DNA of 64,000 bases from Cycas panzhihuaensis (taxonomy: Eukaryota; Cycadophyta): positions 102,617,741 to 102,681,740 of the forward strand of contig CM041465.1 in assembly GCA_023213395.1 (NCBI GenBank), read 5' to 3'. The notes below the pieces were generated by a model. It did no database searches, was not told where the DNA came from, and was given only the letters and a program-made list of their open reading frames with translations. Position numbers and translations under genes: made by a program. This document shows positions 1 to 11,424 of the stretch, in pieces; position 1 is the stretch's first letter, and the number at the start of each line of letters is the position of its first letter.

Positions 1-255
1 TTTAATCTCTATCTTCATAGTGCTTATCATGATCTTCACACTTAAGTTTATTAGAAAAGGGTCTCACTCACTAAATAGATTTCCATAGAACTAAAACCCT
101 TAGCTCTAATACCAAATGAAGAGAAAATGTAACTACATAAATAATGTATTAATAGAACTCTAAACCTTGTAAAGAATAAATAACATAAATAAACCAAGCA
201 TATAAAAAGGAATATAAAGAGATTCTAGTCTAAGCATAGAGTATTTATTAATTTA
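1..255 (-). mobile_element. 5' end fragment of a minus-strand copia element (family of Ty1-D)
   Basis: Read on the minus strand this is the end of a 5' LTR (255 down to 117), a primer-binding site (114-103), a short leader and the first codons of gag starting at 30. It aligns by eye with the LTR end, PBS, leader and gag start of Ty1-D (about 60030-60260) all along its length. The LTR piece stops near 255, where Ty1-A sequence begins, so the upstream LTR part is missing. The element continues off the left edge of the window. Confidence 0.8.
103..114 (-). other. Primer-binding site of the minus-strand copia fragment
   Basis: The minus strand reads TGGTATTAGAGC, one base from the TGGTATCAGAGC complement of initiator tRNA-Met used by many copia elements. 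It lies two bases from the LTR terminus, as in Ty1-D. Confidence 0.8.
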
Positions 256-455
256 AGCATGTATAATCAATTTAAGTAAGTATAATTAATTTAATTTAAA
301 GGATATTTTATAGAGGGTTTTTTCTTAAAAGGGTTTTTCATGTAAATCTTATTTATTATGCATTTATATTCTATGTCTATCTTTGCTTTCTTGTTGTATA
401 TGGTTAAAGATTCTGTGGATAGAAATATATACATATAAATTCATATTACCTAACA
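256..455 (+). repeat. Truncated 5' LTR of Ty1-A
   Basis: About 200 bases align with the last 185-200 bases of the 3' LTR (20755-20943), sharing a T-rich run, an AAGGGTTT motif and the end CCTAACA against CCTAATA. The first ~240 bases of the LTR are absent and are replaced by the minus-strand copia fragment at 1-255. Confidence 0.8.
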
Positions 456-468
456 TGGTGTCAGAGCC
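456..468 (+). other. Primer-binding site of Ty1-A
   Basis: TGGTGTCAGAGCC directly follows the LTR end and matches the tRNA-iMet complement TGGTATCAGAGCC with one change (A to G). Confidence 0.88.
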
Positions 469-1643
469 ATAGGGTCCTATATAATTAAAGCTAAAGTTAA
501 GTAAATCGGTGACATCATTGGTTGTTGGGTGACACCATTAAACTTAAGAGATGTCTTAAGAATCCATCAACTCTAATAATATGTAAAAGTAGGCATAATT
601 ATTAGTGATAGTTGGGATAATAAAAATTACCAATCAACATAAGATAAGGATTAGTTGCAGTCAATATTCAAATATGTAGGCTACGTATTTAGGAGAGTTA
701 GCTCATCAGGAGTCATTTGAAGTTAGCTAGTAAATGGAGGTATCATTAAAGTCAGAAGAAGCATGTCATGATGGAAATTGAATAATATTAAGGACAACCA
801 CATAACAAACTAGTAAGTTGGCTTACTTATGAACTAAGTTGTATTGTATATGATACTAAATTATTGCTACTCTTCAAATTAAAGTTGTGTACTATATATG
901 GGATGAGATTGTACCTTATAGAAGTGTTTCTCTATCCTACATAAGGTGGCTAGATAGTCCTTATCAATCAAGACTTGTTTAAAGCTTATTATATTGAAAT
1001 CATTGTTTGGGTGATCTTAAATAAGTGTACAACCCTTCCTTGACTCTATTTATGTGTTTTCTCACTTGGAAAAGGATTTGACTAAGTTTGTACTATGGTT
1101 GGGTGGCATTTGGTCAAATCTTACTAGTTGTCTGGTTACAAATTACTTGTTTGAACTTGAGCTAACCTCCATTATTCATGTAGCTACTACAACTTATAAA
1201 GAGAACATAGGATAGTTAAAGATATTAAAAGGTATGATTTAATATAGTTTATGCCTTTATAAACTTTAGATTATACTTAGCACATGTTTTTAATATCATT
1301 TAATATGTACATTAAGTTACATAAGCCACGTAAATATTAAAAAATCACAACTTTTAGAATATACCTTTTGGCATGTTCCCTTTATAATTCAATATTATAA
1401 AAAGGCCTTATACCATTCATAAATTAAACTTTTTATATTATGAAGCATATTAAAGGTATTTGATGTGTTTTTGAAGTATTTTAAAAGTGTTATTTAAGAG
1501 CATTTATAGTGAAATCTAACTTGGAGACCATGCCACAACATTATGTGGAGAAATCCTTGGTCTTTGGAGTACATTTTGAAGTATTCTAAGTCCCTTTTTT
1601 TGGCTTTTTTATACTTTTGAGGATGTTTTGAGGCATATTGTTG
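469..1643 (+). other. Untranslated leader of Ty1-A, no gene seen
   Basis: AT-rich sequence between the PBS and the Ty3-1 insertion point. No frame shows recognisable retrotransposon protein. The leader resumes at 16559 after the insert and runs to the gag start at 16722. Confidence 0.6.
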
Positions 1644-3758
1644 AGGGGTGGATGTGCATCTACGGGATGGTCGCTATGCTCAGTAGGAATGAAGGTAGTC
1701 AACAGTTGATGTTGAAGGTGTGGACGAGAACCTATAAGCAAAGGGAACACCACGTAGGGCGTCCGTGCACTGGAGCGCAAGTTCAGGACCCACGAATGAC
1801 ACCCAACTACCTTGTAGTAGCTTTCAATCTGAAAGGAAGAAAGACGCATGCAAGGATAGGCTGGATGGTCTCAAGAGGAAGGTTCTCCTACCCTTGGATG
1901 GCCAGAAGGGGAGAAGAGGAATCCTCAATGCATTTTCCTATGATGAAGGAAAAACAAAGGTGACAGGGTATAGGCGAAGGGCCTAGGATGAATGTGAGTA
2001 GGCTTCCCTAGATTATTTGGTTCAGATAAATACAACTAAGGGAAGGAGTAAGAAATGGACTAAAAGAGGAACTCTTTCTTTTTCTCTCTCTTTCACTCAA
2101 TATGTAAAGGACAAGAGAAAACAGAAGGGAGTACAAGCATTTTGTATGTAAGCAAGCAAGCTAGATGAAATGCATCTATGGGTATTTTCAGGGTGGATAA
2201 GAGAAAGGAGGAGGAATGTATTTCCTACTATGCCTTTTCCTATAAAAAACAAACATGCAACGTTCTTATGCAAAAGATGTAAGTGGCTAATTGATTTCTC
2301 CTTTTTGCTCTTATATGACCTATTAGATTAATATAATAGATTTTTGTACAAAAAAGTAAAAAGGAAAAGAGGTGACGGGGAAGAGGGATGGAACGTACCT
2401 AGAAAGTGTGGCAGTCGATGAAGGACCTCGCTTATGCACAACGTACATCCTCTCGTCAATCAGTTGGTGTATGACCAAGGTTGATGTAGAAGACAAGGGC
2501 TTCTTTACATTCCTCTTAGAAGAGATAAGCATAACAGAAAAGATAAGGGAAATAAATGAAGCAAAAGAGAAAATGAGGGTAAAGGCTTACCTAGAACCAG
2601 TACGTCTTTTCCCTTTACGGATGTTGCTTCAAACTTGCATACATAAGAGTTTCTCACTTTTAAGAAGGGGCTACAAGAAGGCTATATGTATGTAAATATA
2701 TGTAATGTAAATGCTAAAACACCATATTTAAATTAAAGTAACAGCTATTGCAAACAACTAAACTTTCCTCAAGCAAACCACACGCATTAAGCAAGGGAAA
2801 GGGAAAGGCAGCCTCAAGATGGCAAAACCCTCTACTAAAGTTCTCCACGCAGCCTTTAAGTACAACAAGGTAAGGGTATGTGGCAGTTTATGGATAGCCA
2901 ACAAACATGAAAAGATGTGGGGCAAGATATTAGAGAGGTACCAAGGTAACGGAGTCACTATGGATAGTGATCTATCACGCAAGCCCCACCAAAGACCCTA
3001 AGGGATACCAGGTAAAGTTAAGGGTGCAAAAGAGGCCCAAAAGAGGGGTGTGTAGGCCTATAACCAGAGCAACAAGAGCTACATACACTGATAACTAGTG
3101 CAGGCCAAAACTCCACCCTCTCCAAGTTAACCCAAGAAAAGCATGGAAGCGGGAGAAGAAAGATGGGAAGGGGTTTGCCCTTGGGGAGTAGGTATGAGTG
3201 GGATGGATCCCACCTTACTCCCTTCGCCTAGCCTTTATGAGCATTCTCCCATTACTTTTTTTAGGAAAACGAGTAGAAAAATGGTGAAAATTTGAGAGTA
3301 TAATACTAAACCCAAAGAAGGCAACTTTTACTACAACCAAACAGGAAGAGAGAAAGAAAATATACTTGAAAATGGATCTAATATAGAAAGAATACACATA
3401 GAACTCTAAAAATAAGACCTTAAGTACCTACTGGGCTGAGTCCAGGGTAGATTTTCCCCTGCAACCATTGAGAAAGAGGAGGTCCTACAGGGTTTGTAGG
3501 AGGTTTCCCTAAGAAAGACTATGGAAGCCATTTACTAAGGCGTAATTGAAGGAGAACCATGAAAAACTTACTTGAAAGTGCTTGGAGGAGGGCCTCCCAC
3601 CATGAAAAAGAACTATTATAGGCATATCCTAGGCTAGAGTAGTAGGAAACGCAGGATTACAGACACACCTATGGAAGGGAGGAGGAAAAGAGCAGAAACT
3701 GCAACAGTAAAAAGTCAAGTTAGAGAGCTAAGAGATGTGAAATAATGATCTTTTAAGG

Positions 3759-3765
3759 ATTTATA
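3759..3765 (-). promoter_or_regulatory. Candidate TATA box in the LTR of Ty3-1
   Basis: Minus strand GGGTATAAATCC. The same box is kept in the other LTR at 15859-15865. It lies in a plausible place for the promoter that drives gag-pol transcription on the minus strand. The start site is not determined. Confidence 0.5.
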
Positions 3766-3799
3766 CCCATCTCAACCCTAATCGAGTGTTTAGGACGTG

Positions 3800-3990
3800 A
3801 ATAGGGCTGAGCTGGGTGAGTGGCCACATAGCAATTCTGTGAAAAGATGAGAATTATCATGAAAGATATAAAAATAAATTGCAACAGTCACATGAATAGG
3901 GCTAAGCTAGGCGAGTGGCCATGTGGCAATTCTGTGAAAAAGGCAAGAATTACCATGGAAGATATAAAAAACAAGTTGCAACAGTTGCAC
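3800..3990. repeat. 95 bp tandem duplication inside the Ty3-1 3' LTR
   Basis: Two imperfect copies, 3800-3894 and 3895-3990, each starting AATAGGGCT and ending near TTGCAACAGT. The partner LTR holds one copy (about 15899-15990), so the duplication arose after insertion or during the last reverse transcription. Confidence 0.82.
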
Positions 3991-4050
3991 TGCGATAAAC
4001 TTCAAAGTACTGTGGTAAAATTTACGGTACCACTTAGTTTATAGCAGTGC
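3987..4050. repeat. Hairpin in the Ty3-1 LTR
   Basis: GCACTGCGATAAAC (3987-4000) pairs with GTTTATAGCAGTGC (4037-4050) at 13 of 14 positions. An inner GTGGTA/TACCAC pair lies between them. The partner LTR keeps an imperfect version near 15990-16055. Its sequence resembles the hairpin region in intron 1 of the antisense gene. Confidence 0.6.
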
Positions 4051-4550
4051 AGGACCAGGAAGCCAAAATAGCCACATTCAAGATTCTGGGAGCCCTAAAA
4101 GATGATGTGGCAGGCCTAGGAGGGGCTAGCCCTCCTGTCTAGGTGGCTAGGAACAGTCTGGAAGGCATACGAACGAGGCTAAATAAAGCATCAAAGGTAA
4201 AAGTTCCCAGAAATATGATGATAAGGACACAGGGTCAAGGTATGAGCGGATCATACAAGTCAAATGAGGCTTAAGGCAATCTAGAGGTAGTGCGGAGGGT
4301 TCTAGAGTGCCATGGGGATGCCTACCTTACAGAAAGGTAGGTCATGCAGGTCGTCATAGGCTCACAATATGACAAGCAGTATGATCAAGCAATGGATGCA
4401 CAATGATCATGCAAATGAGGTAATCAATTATGCAATGAGGTAATACTTTTGTCAACCTTTCTAAAGAAATAGTAAAAGTGAAAAGGGAGAAGCATACCTG
4501 TGCTTACCTGAGTCGACCTGTCCATATCCATTCCCGGTAGCCAAGAAACA

Positions 4551-4560
4551 CTACCCCCTT
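4551..4560 (-). other. Polypurine tract of Ty3-1
   Basis: Minus strand AAGGGGGTAG immediately before the 3' LTR, the expected place for plus-strand priming in reverse transcription. Confidence 0.75.
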
Positions 4561-4630
4561 AGTAGTAGAGCCTCACTATTTAGAAGCATGGTGAGATAGC
4601 GAATGCTGGTAACAAAACTGTCAGTAGCAC

Positions 4631-4634
<4 letters not shown>

Positions 4635-4719
<85 letters not shown>
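4635..4719. repeat. (TA)n microsatellite
   Basis: About 42 TA units between the 3' LTR and the RNase H domain of Ty3-1. At the same place Ty3-2 has only a short GTGTATATAGATATG stretch (about 27195-27209), so the array expanded in this copy. Confidence 0.97.
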
Positions 4720-4722
<3 letters not shown>

Positions 4723-5028
4723 CATGATCACAACAAGAGTCAAGGGTACTAGCAAGTGTCATGGCGGAATGCGTGGATACGAGGACAGGGGCGAAGACAA
4801 CAAAGGGATTGCCTATATGCCACCCGAGAATCGATGGGAAGCTACGAAGGATGAGGGGGTTACCCCCATTATAAGAATGCAAAGAGGAGTGCATGATGAT
4901 AAAAGAGCAAACCTGATAGTTGCCATAGTTTAACCTCATTAGCAGCTAGCTTTCAAAGGTGTGAATGGATCACAAAAGAGGGATGTAAGATGGCCCAAAA
5001 CATGGGTGACAGAGTGACCAGGCAAGTC

Positions 5029-5451
5029 TCAAAGGCAGTCAACAAGAAGAGGAAGGCAGCGCTCAAGGATGACACGAACAAGGTTGTCTGCTTCAATGTT
5101 GAGGGCCAAAGGGATATGTCAGATGTTGATAGACTGGAAACAAGTTAACAAGGACCTAGCAGGCGAAGCAAGGTCTCTCAAGTGTGGGCATCGCACCTGG
5201 TAAACCTGGGTAAGATGGGACACCACAACTTGGGAGTCACAAAACAGAACAATAGATCTATGGTAAAAGCGAAGTGCATCAATGAGGGCTTCGATAACGG
5301 CTGTATACTCATATTCGTTATTGGTGGACTTGGGGAGAAAGATTCCAGAGCACAAAAAATCATGTCTAGAAGGGTCGCGAAGAATCCATATGGTAACAGA
5401 AGGGCTAGGATTACAGTGGCTTCCACCGTCGGTAAAGATAAAGAGAGTCAT
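5029..5451 (-). pseudogene. Extra RNase H1-type domain of Ty3-1, downstream of INT
   Basis: A 140-codon frame with the RNase H1 fold motifs in order: FTDGGS at residues 6-11 (first catalytic Asp), TNNEYEY at about 43-49 (Glu), FCDSQVVV at about 69-76 (Asp) and ALNIEADNL near 117-125 (last Asp). The DGGS..NP and NNE.EY pattern is that of cellular or archaeal-like RNase H1, unlike the RNase H of gypsy pol. One TGA at codon 111 breaks it. The terminal TGA falls at the same codon as in Ty3-2. It lies on the gag-pol strand, 0.5 kb from the 3' LTR, head to head with the antisense gene. It would degrade RNA in RNA-DNA hybrids. How it was expressed is not visible. Confidence 0.82.
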
Positions 5452-5990
5452 GGATAAGAAATAACAATGACTTGGTAGAAAAAATGTACAATAAAGTCAA
5501 AGTCAAGGTAAAAGAGGCTCATATGGCAAGCAATAAATGGTTGTGAAGGGTAGGAGGACCTAGTAATAAGGCTACCCAAGGATAAGGGTAGGCTATCCGA
5601 CCACTAGTTGAGAGCGAGCGGCAAAAGGACACCTTGGGATACCAATGGTTGCTTAAGAAAGCAAAGAATGACTCCGAACAGAGGGAGCATTCCCTTTGGA
5701 GACCCCAGGGGAAGGAACGGGCTACAAAAATGAGTCCAAGATGGCGAAACGAGCTAAATGAATATAAACTCAGGCATGCACAGAAGTGGCACACAAAACA
5801 AGACAAAAGGGCCCTACAAAAATTCATTAGCGAGGTGCCATAAATGCATCCGAAGGAGTGAGTGAAAACAAAGGCTATGGAAGCACAATGGGAAACAGGG
5901 CTAGAAGGCAAAGATGATCGAGGATGAGAAACGATCTCAACAGCTATCACAGAAGTGGGAACGGAGAAAGTACTCATTAGGGCCCCTGCC

Positions 5991-5999
5991 TATATAAGG
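5991..5999 (+). promoter_or_regulatory. TATA box of the antisense gene in Ty3-1
   Basis: CCTATATAAGGA, 160 bases before the first ATG of the antisense gene. The same box in the same position is found in Ty3-2 (28464-28472). A start site would be expected about 30 bases downstream. Confidence 0.68.
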
Positions 6000-6157
6000 A
6001 AAATTGATGAAAACAGGATTCATTTTCACAGGCTCCCGAACGAATCCAGAGCCCTTCCCTTACATAGCGGAGCACCACCCAACTTCAGGGACATGTGGAG
6101 AGAGATTTGATTGTTGGATCGAGGCCAAGAGACAGTCGTTGGGATCGCAGAGACGAG

Positions 6158-8598
6158 ATGGTAACCGCTCGACCAGATCCAGTAAGTGGATCCTCAAAAC
6201 CATAGCCCATCTCATGATTTAAAATTCATTACTTTTCATTATTTTTGTATGGTTTTTTAGGCCCCATATATGCAGAAAAAAGATCTCTAGGAGTCCAAAC
6301 TAGACCCAGAGAGAGGTGGGACCGGGGCATTAGGCAGCCCTAGTCTCACTGGACCTGGCTGTAGCCTGCTTTGGGAAAATTTTTGGGTTTTTTGGGTAGA
6401 AAATCCCCCCTTTTAGGGGGGTGACGTTCACACTGCGGCAAAGATTACGGTGCCGTGATCTTTGCCATGGGGCCCTGACCACCGCGGGACCTAAACCAAA
6501 TTCCTTGGTACCACAAAGTTTAGCACAGTGCGAAGCTGGAGATAAGGAAAAATAAAGATAGGGGACTGAAGGTCCCCAAATCTCAATCGAATGAGGCCGA
6601 GAGACAGTCCAGAGTATGTAGGGATGAGAATGAGTCAGATTTTGACCTATTCTGTGGTGTTTAGTAGGTAGTGATCGTGGTGGAGAACCATGAGAACATA
6701 GGTATGGCCATGCTTAGCTTCATAGAGATGATGTCACAGGAGGATAGGCAGATACTATCGATATGCGGCCTATTGAAGGTCACGAAGACACCTTAGTACA
6801 CATTGGATCAGAGATTATTAGTGGGTATAGTGTCCCACTAGGATAGACGAAGGCATGTCTTCCATCTACCCTAAGTAGGGGACGTATCAGTGACTCTAGG
6901 AGACATTAGGAGGATACTGAGGGTACTAGCGACAGGGAGGCTAGCGATACTAGGAGCGTTGCCCAGCAATGAGGCAGCACACTGGGAGGCTACTACTTTC
7001 TTTACAGGCTCGAACAGGTGGGAGAGGCGAGGGATACCTCTCTAAAGCATGGTGATGTCAGGGATTCCTCAAGTGAGGAATTTGATTACGTTATGCATTC
7101 TGTTCTCGATATCCCAGAAGCTAAACTATAGGGATATACCAGGTGGTTAGATGGATGTAATGCACCGGTGTGAGGTAGGGGAGAGGATGGACTGGACTAC
7201 CCTCATAACAGTGAACCTTATTACACAGTTGGACATCATTCAGGTAGTAGGAAAGGGTGAACTGTCATATAATACTCTACTACAATGTTGGTTTTTCGAC
7301 CACTTTGGAGTAGTGATGCCGACAGGGGGACCCCACCCTATCTCAAAGTGGGCCCCGATGGTACATAGGTGGAAGACTAGGTTTATAGGGGCTAAGGACC
7401 AGGCTCATGTTCGTCGCTCGGTGGAGGCCACATCACTAGACCTCCTCACCATGACAGATTATATAGCAGACCTATACAGGATGGTGAGGTGGGATAGCAA
7501 CGATGAAGCAGGCGGGGCAGGAGTGCCCTTAGGAGATGATGAGGGAGGTGATGGAGGTGATGGGGCCAGCCCATCACGAGCTGCAGGAGAAGTAGGTCCA
7601 TCAGGGACCATAGGCAGAGAGGCAAGTCCCTTAGGAGCTGCGAAGGAGGGTAGGGGTCCAGTGACACGGGCTCGTAGGTTGTGGATCATCAAGAGATCTA
7701 GAGAGGTAGCCACACTAATTGAGGAGAGGAGGGACACCCCAGTAGCTGAGGCAGTGGTTGAGGAGGTACCCGAGGAGGAGGAGGTACCCGCAGCTAGTGG
7801 AGTACCTGAGGCAGAGATAGTCACTCAAGTAGAGGAGTTGGCAGCCACACTAGGTGAGACATAACCTTCTCCTGTCATCGTTTGATTGTCAGATATACAT
7901 ATATAGTTTGATTTTGATTTGATATATGTATGGATATGTACTAATACATGGTGGGTTGGATTTACAGGTATAGAAGACATCTAGAGACTGGTGGAGGTAG
8001 TAGGCTGGGAGATATTCCCCTGAGCCTACGTAGAGGGGCAACCTCCCATCCAGGCGGGTGATGAGCCCAGATCGGCAGGCACCCACGTAGTAGCATTCAA
8101 CCCATTGATAAGGGTAAGAGACATATAGATCACAAAGTCCCAGGAGCATGAGGCACGTGTAGGAAGACAACAGGCAGAGCTAGATACTACCCGGGCCCAG
8201 AGAGATACCCTACAAAGTCAGGTATAGGCATTGGATGCTTAGGGAGGAGCTAGAGGAGATATGGAGAGTCATATCCGACTGGTGGTGATGGAGGAGCATC
8301 TCAGAGGGATGGAGGAGAGGCTCTGCAGTGTCAAGAGTGATTGAGATCATATCCAGGCCTGATATGATCAATTAGTGGATAAGGTGGTGTTGAGGTTAAC
8401 GATGAGCAAGACACATACTCATATAGTGGTAACGACCCTGAGGAGACCATGAGATTAGGGGAGTAAGGCAGGAGGCTCCTGGAGACTGAGGAGGAGTCTA
8501 AGAGGGATGTGGTCCCCAGGAGAGGGATCACATCGACCAAGAGATGATGCCCCAGGGGCAGGGTGGCAGTAGAGTAGTATATAGGAGTTTTATTTTAG
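6158..8598 (+). pseudogene. Antisense spliced gene of Ty3-1: plant-mobile-domain-like protein
   Basis: Opposite strand to gag-pol, between INT and the extra RNase H. Exon 1 is 6158-6181 (8 codons), intron 1 is 6182-6667 (GTAAGT...TAG), exon 2 is 6668-7853, intron 2 is 7854-7967 (GTGAGA...TTTACAG), exon 3 is 7968 to about 8598. Both splice sites are kept in Ty3-2. Exon 2 stays in one frame for its whole length with only stop codons as damage (for example at the Trp of SHWDRR seen in Ty3-2). Its N-terminal half has the H.FHLP...VT...DI..IL pattern of the plant mobile domain (PF10536 type). The middle is acidic and rich in Gly, Ser, Pro and Glu. Exon 3 encodes a charged, heptad-like tail. Residues 7151-7864 form the longest open piece (237 codons). 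The function is unknown. Host MAIN/MAIL1 proteins share the domain. Confidence 0.75.
6435..6470 (+). other. Hairpin in intron 1 of the antisense gene (Ty3-1)
   Basis: GCGGCAAAGATTACG (6435-6449), a 4-base loop, then CGTGATCTTTGCCAT (6454-6468). The arms pair with few mismatches. The corresponding hairpin of Ty3-2 (28893-28930) has different bases in both arms and still pairs. Confidence 0.68.
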
Positions 8599-9280
8599 AC
8601 AAAGAAATGCACAGACCTCTAAGGAGTCACCATATATAGTCCCATGATTGTACCCTCCCTGCAAGGACACCAGCTTCCCACAGATGATGTACCATACCAT
8701 TTGTACGATATGACACATGATTTTTGATGTATATAGACAGGGTGATTGATACCCCATTTGATGTATGATGATGTGTACCATAATATATGATGGATGATGT
8801 GTATGGTTTTGTTTACATGTTTATGTATATGTATGAGGGTGCACAGATGCACAAGGGTATGATTGATGGTATTTTGAGCTGATCTTGTATGATTTATGTG
8901 TTATGATATTTGTTTGAGCTATACACATTTCCTTTCATGCGAGGTCATATTCCTAGGAGAGACACACATGATCGCCATGAGTAACGGCGATAGATACATG
9001 TGAGGCTAGGAAATAGGGTGACACATATGTCCACATGGAAGCATAGTGGGATATGCAAAGGAAATGACAAATAGGATGGGGATGACGACAGTCCAGAATG
9101 TCATCCTAATTGGGGGCATTGCCCAAATAGGAGGACAAGGTCCCAAGAGGAATGGGAATGATGGTTCCGCGAGAGGAACCAAAAGAAATGAGAGAGCCAC
9201 CCTAAGCCATCATTCTACCTGTGGCTAGGAGGAATGGAAACAAGCTTAGGATAGTAGTTTAGGCACATTTCATAGTGTAA
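8599..9280. other. Spacer between antisense gene and pol remnant
   Basis: T-rich tail after the antisense stop followed by sequence also present in Ty3-2 (31040-31690). It is a convergent gap between two opposing units and may hold both 3' ends. No gene is seen. Confidence 0.5.
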
Positions 9281-9289
9281 AGGTAATGA

Positions 9290-11420
9290 AGAAATCATGT
9301 GTAGAACTTCTTGAGGAATTTCCTATTAACAGCTTTCTCAAATTCGAGGCCCTCAAGGGTAGCGATCCTATAGGCACCGTTATCGAGACTCTCGACAACG
9401 ACAAAGGGACTGACCCATTTGGGGTAGTTGGTAGAAGTAATAAGTCCAACATCCAGAAGTTTCTCAACCTCCATTTTAACAACAGTCGAAAGTTTAGGAT
9501 AGAGAGGACGTTGTTTCTAGTACATGGGATGGGCGCCAGGAATGGTAGTGAGGTTGTGGGTGACAATGGAGGGGTCAATTCCTTTCATATCAGAGCAATC
9601 CCATGTAAAGACATCCTGGAACTCCTAAAACAAAAGGGAATATTCCCTTACCTCATCATGAGAGCATTTTGCCCCCACCTTAATGACCTTGCCCAGGGCG
9701 AGGACTATGTTCTGGGTTGCCCCCATGCACATGGTATTCCCCTCCTCGAAATGGAGGGGGGCAAGGTCAATGGGAAGAGATGGAATAGGGGATGAAATTA
9801 GGTCGGCAAGTGTGGACCCAATCGCCAAGACCTTCTAGTGGCCAAGCCTATAGTGACCAGAAGGAAGGTTGGGCGCAGAGCCCGCTAAGTGCTCAAGTAA
9901 AGCCTCATCATCTTCAAAGTAATCCACCCCGTGGATGACCTTACTTCAAATAGATGAGGTGCTAGAGAAAGTGGGAGTGATGGGACCATGATGGTCAGTA
10001 GACTGCCTAATATCCCCAAAAGACTCTAAGGGAGAGTCAAGAAAGGGCTCCTCGTAAGGAGCAAAAGGAAGTTCCTTGAGGCCATCACCTACAAGTGCTG
10101 ATGGAGAGGAAAAATCAAGGACCTGTGGGTCAATGTGTGCAATGACATGTGACACAAGGGGATGGTTAGTCTCTCCAACAAGAGGAATTCTAGGTTGGGA
10201 TCTAAAACAGGAAGGGTGCCTCCTACTAGTTTGGAGGAAAGAGATAGAGTGAGAAAAATCCTCGTCCTCACCATGGGACTCGTCGTCGCTAAACATGGCA
10301 AGGTATCCATAGCTCCCAACACCAATAGGAGTGAAGTGGGTGAGGCTAGAGGAAAAAGATGCGGGATCTCCTTCAAGATGGGATGAATTAGGTATGCTAA
10401 TAGAGCAGACTGAGGCATGAGTAGAAGGGCTTTTTTTCCCTTTCATATGACCCTGGCTTACTTGGTTGGTAGGACGAGTTTATTTAACAAATGGGCATTC
10501 ACGGGAAATAACCCTCATTCATCCATCATGGAAAAACTTGAGCTGCCTCCAGCGGGTCGAACACATAGCTCCCATCTGATCGAGCCATGGCTAACCTAAA
10601 AGAAGATTGTAGTTGATGTCTACATCAAGGATTATAATGTTGACGAGGATAGTCTTGTCCTCGAGGGTGAGCAGGATCGAAATAGATCCTAATGGAGTCT
10701 TCTCGCTACCATCGTAGCCTTGGCATCACTATAGAACATGTTTCAAGGCAGAAATGCCAAGCTCTTGCATAATATGCAAGGGCATGGCATTAACGGAAGA
10801 ACCATTATTGACAACGGTCCTCTGCAAAGTACAGTCAGGTGTGTTGATGGTAATGGTGAAAGGGAATTTTCATTGACATTCCCTTTCATAGGCGAGAGGA
10901 AGGTCTTTAGGGTCAAAGGAAATGACGGGCTCATGACTTTGGGTGATACCCAAAGCGTGAATGGGTGCGTCACCCAATCCTAAAGCTTCTAAAAGGAGTG
11001 TCTATTGTTTGGGATAACTTCTCAAGACATCCATAATGGACATCCTAGTGGTCATGGTACAAAGCTCGTCAATGATAGAAATGGCATTGCCCTTTACTGT
11101 GGGTTGAGAAAGGGCTCTCTTAAAATCGTAGTGACTTGGATGAATGGGAATAGTCTTGGGAAGTAATAGAACTTCCAGAAGGGAGGTTTTCGGAAGAGGA
11201 TCAGGGTGTGGGACAGATGAAGAGGAACTGACTGCCTCTTTAGTGGCTTGAGACCGAGTTAAGGCATATAAGGAAGTGGCTTTAAGTATTTGTATCACCT
11301 TCTTTCCTTTATTCCAAGACCGCGAAGGTGAAGGAGTATGACAGTCTAGGGAATACGAGGAAGAAGACAAATCTTGGGCACCCTTCTCGTTACCATGTGA
11401 AAGGTGAGAATTCAGAGATC
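9290..11420 (-). pseudogene. pol remnant of Ty3-1: PR, linker and fused RT/INT stubs
   Basis: Minus order: PR region (11370-10740), linker (10446-9840), the first part of RT, then directly the C-terminal end of INT (about 9410-9290). The protease motif reads NNGSSVN near 10784-10818, so its catalytic Asp (DNGSSVN in Ty3-2) is now Asn. The 10446-9946 piece is an acidic Ser/Pro-rich linker with an FSDDES motif, also present in Ty3-2. Near 9413-9425 the sequence jumps from INT C-terminus to RT N-terminus at a shared ACCCA..T.GGG motif. Against Ty3-2 this removes about 2.36 kb (31808-34168), namely the RT active site, all RNase H and the INT zinc finger and catalytic core. Stops and frameshifts break the rest. 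Confidence 0.85.
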
Positions 11421-11424
11421 TTCT

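Larger units (their letters stand above)
1649..4550 (-). repeat. 3' LTR of Ty3-1 (2902 bp)
   Basis: Starts TGGATG and ends AAGAAACA in plus-strand reading, and pairs with 13749-16553. The two differ mainly by transitions and by a tandem duplication near 3800-3990 that accounts for almost all of the 97 bp length difference. Short open frames inside the LTR are not conserved between the two copies and are not called as genes. Confidence 0.92.

Noticed and set aside
4580-4939. 119-codon minus-strand frame with a Tyr-Ile run
   Set aside because: The YIYIYI stretch is the translated (TA)n microsatellite. Low-complexity artefact.
5519-5977. 152-codon minus-strand frame between extra RNase H and antisense TATA box, with a similar frame in Ty3-2 (28073-28384)
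   Set aside because: The aligned pieces have Cys/Ser/Phe-rich low-information sequence without a domain, and the region fits better as a promoter and 5' leader. Weak support only.
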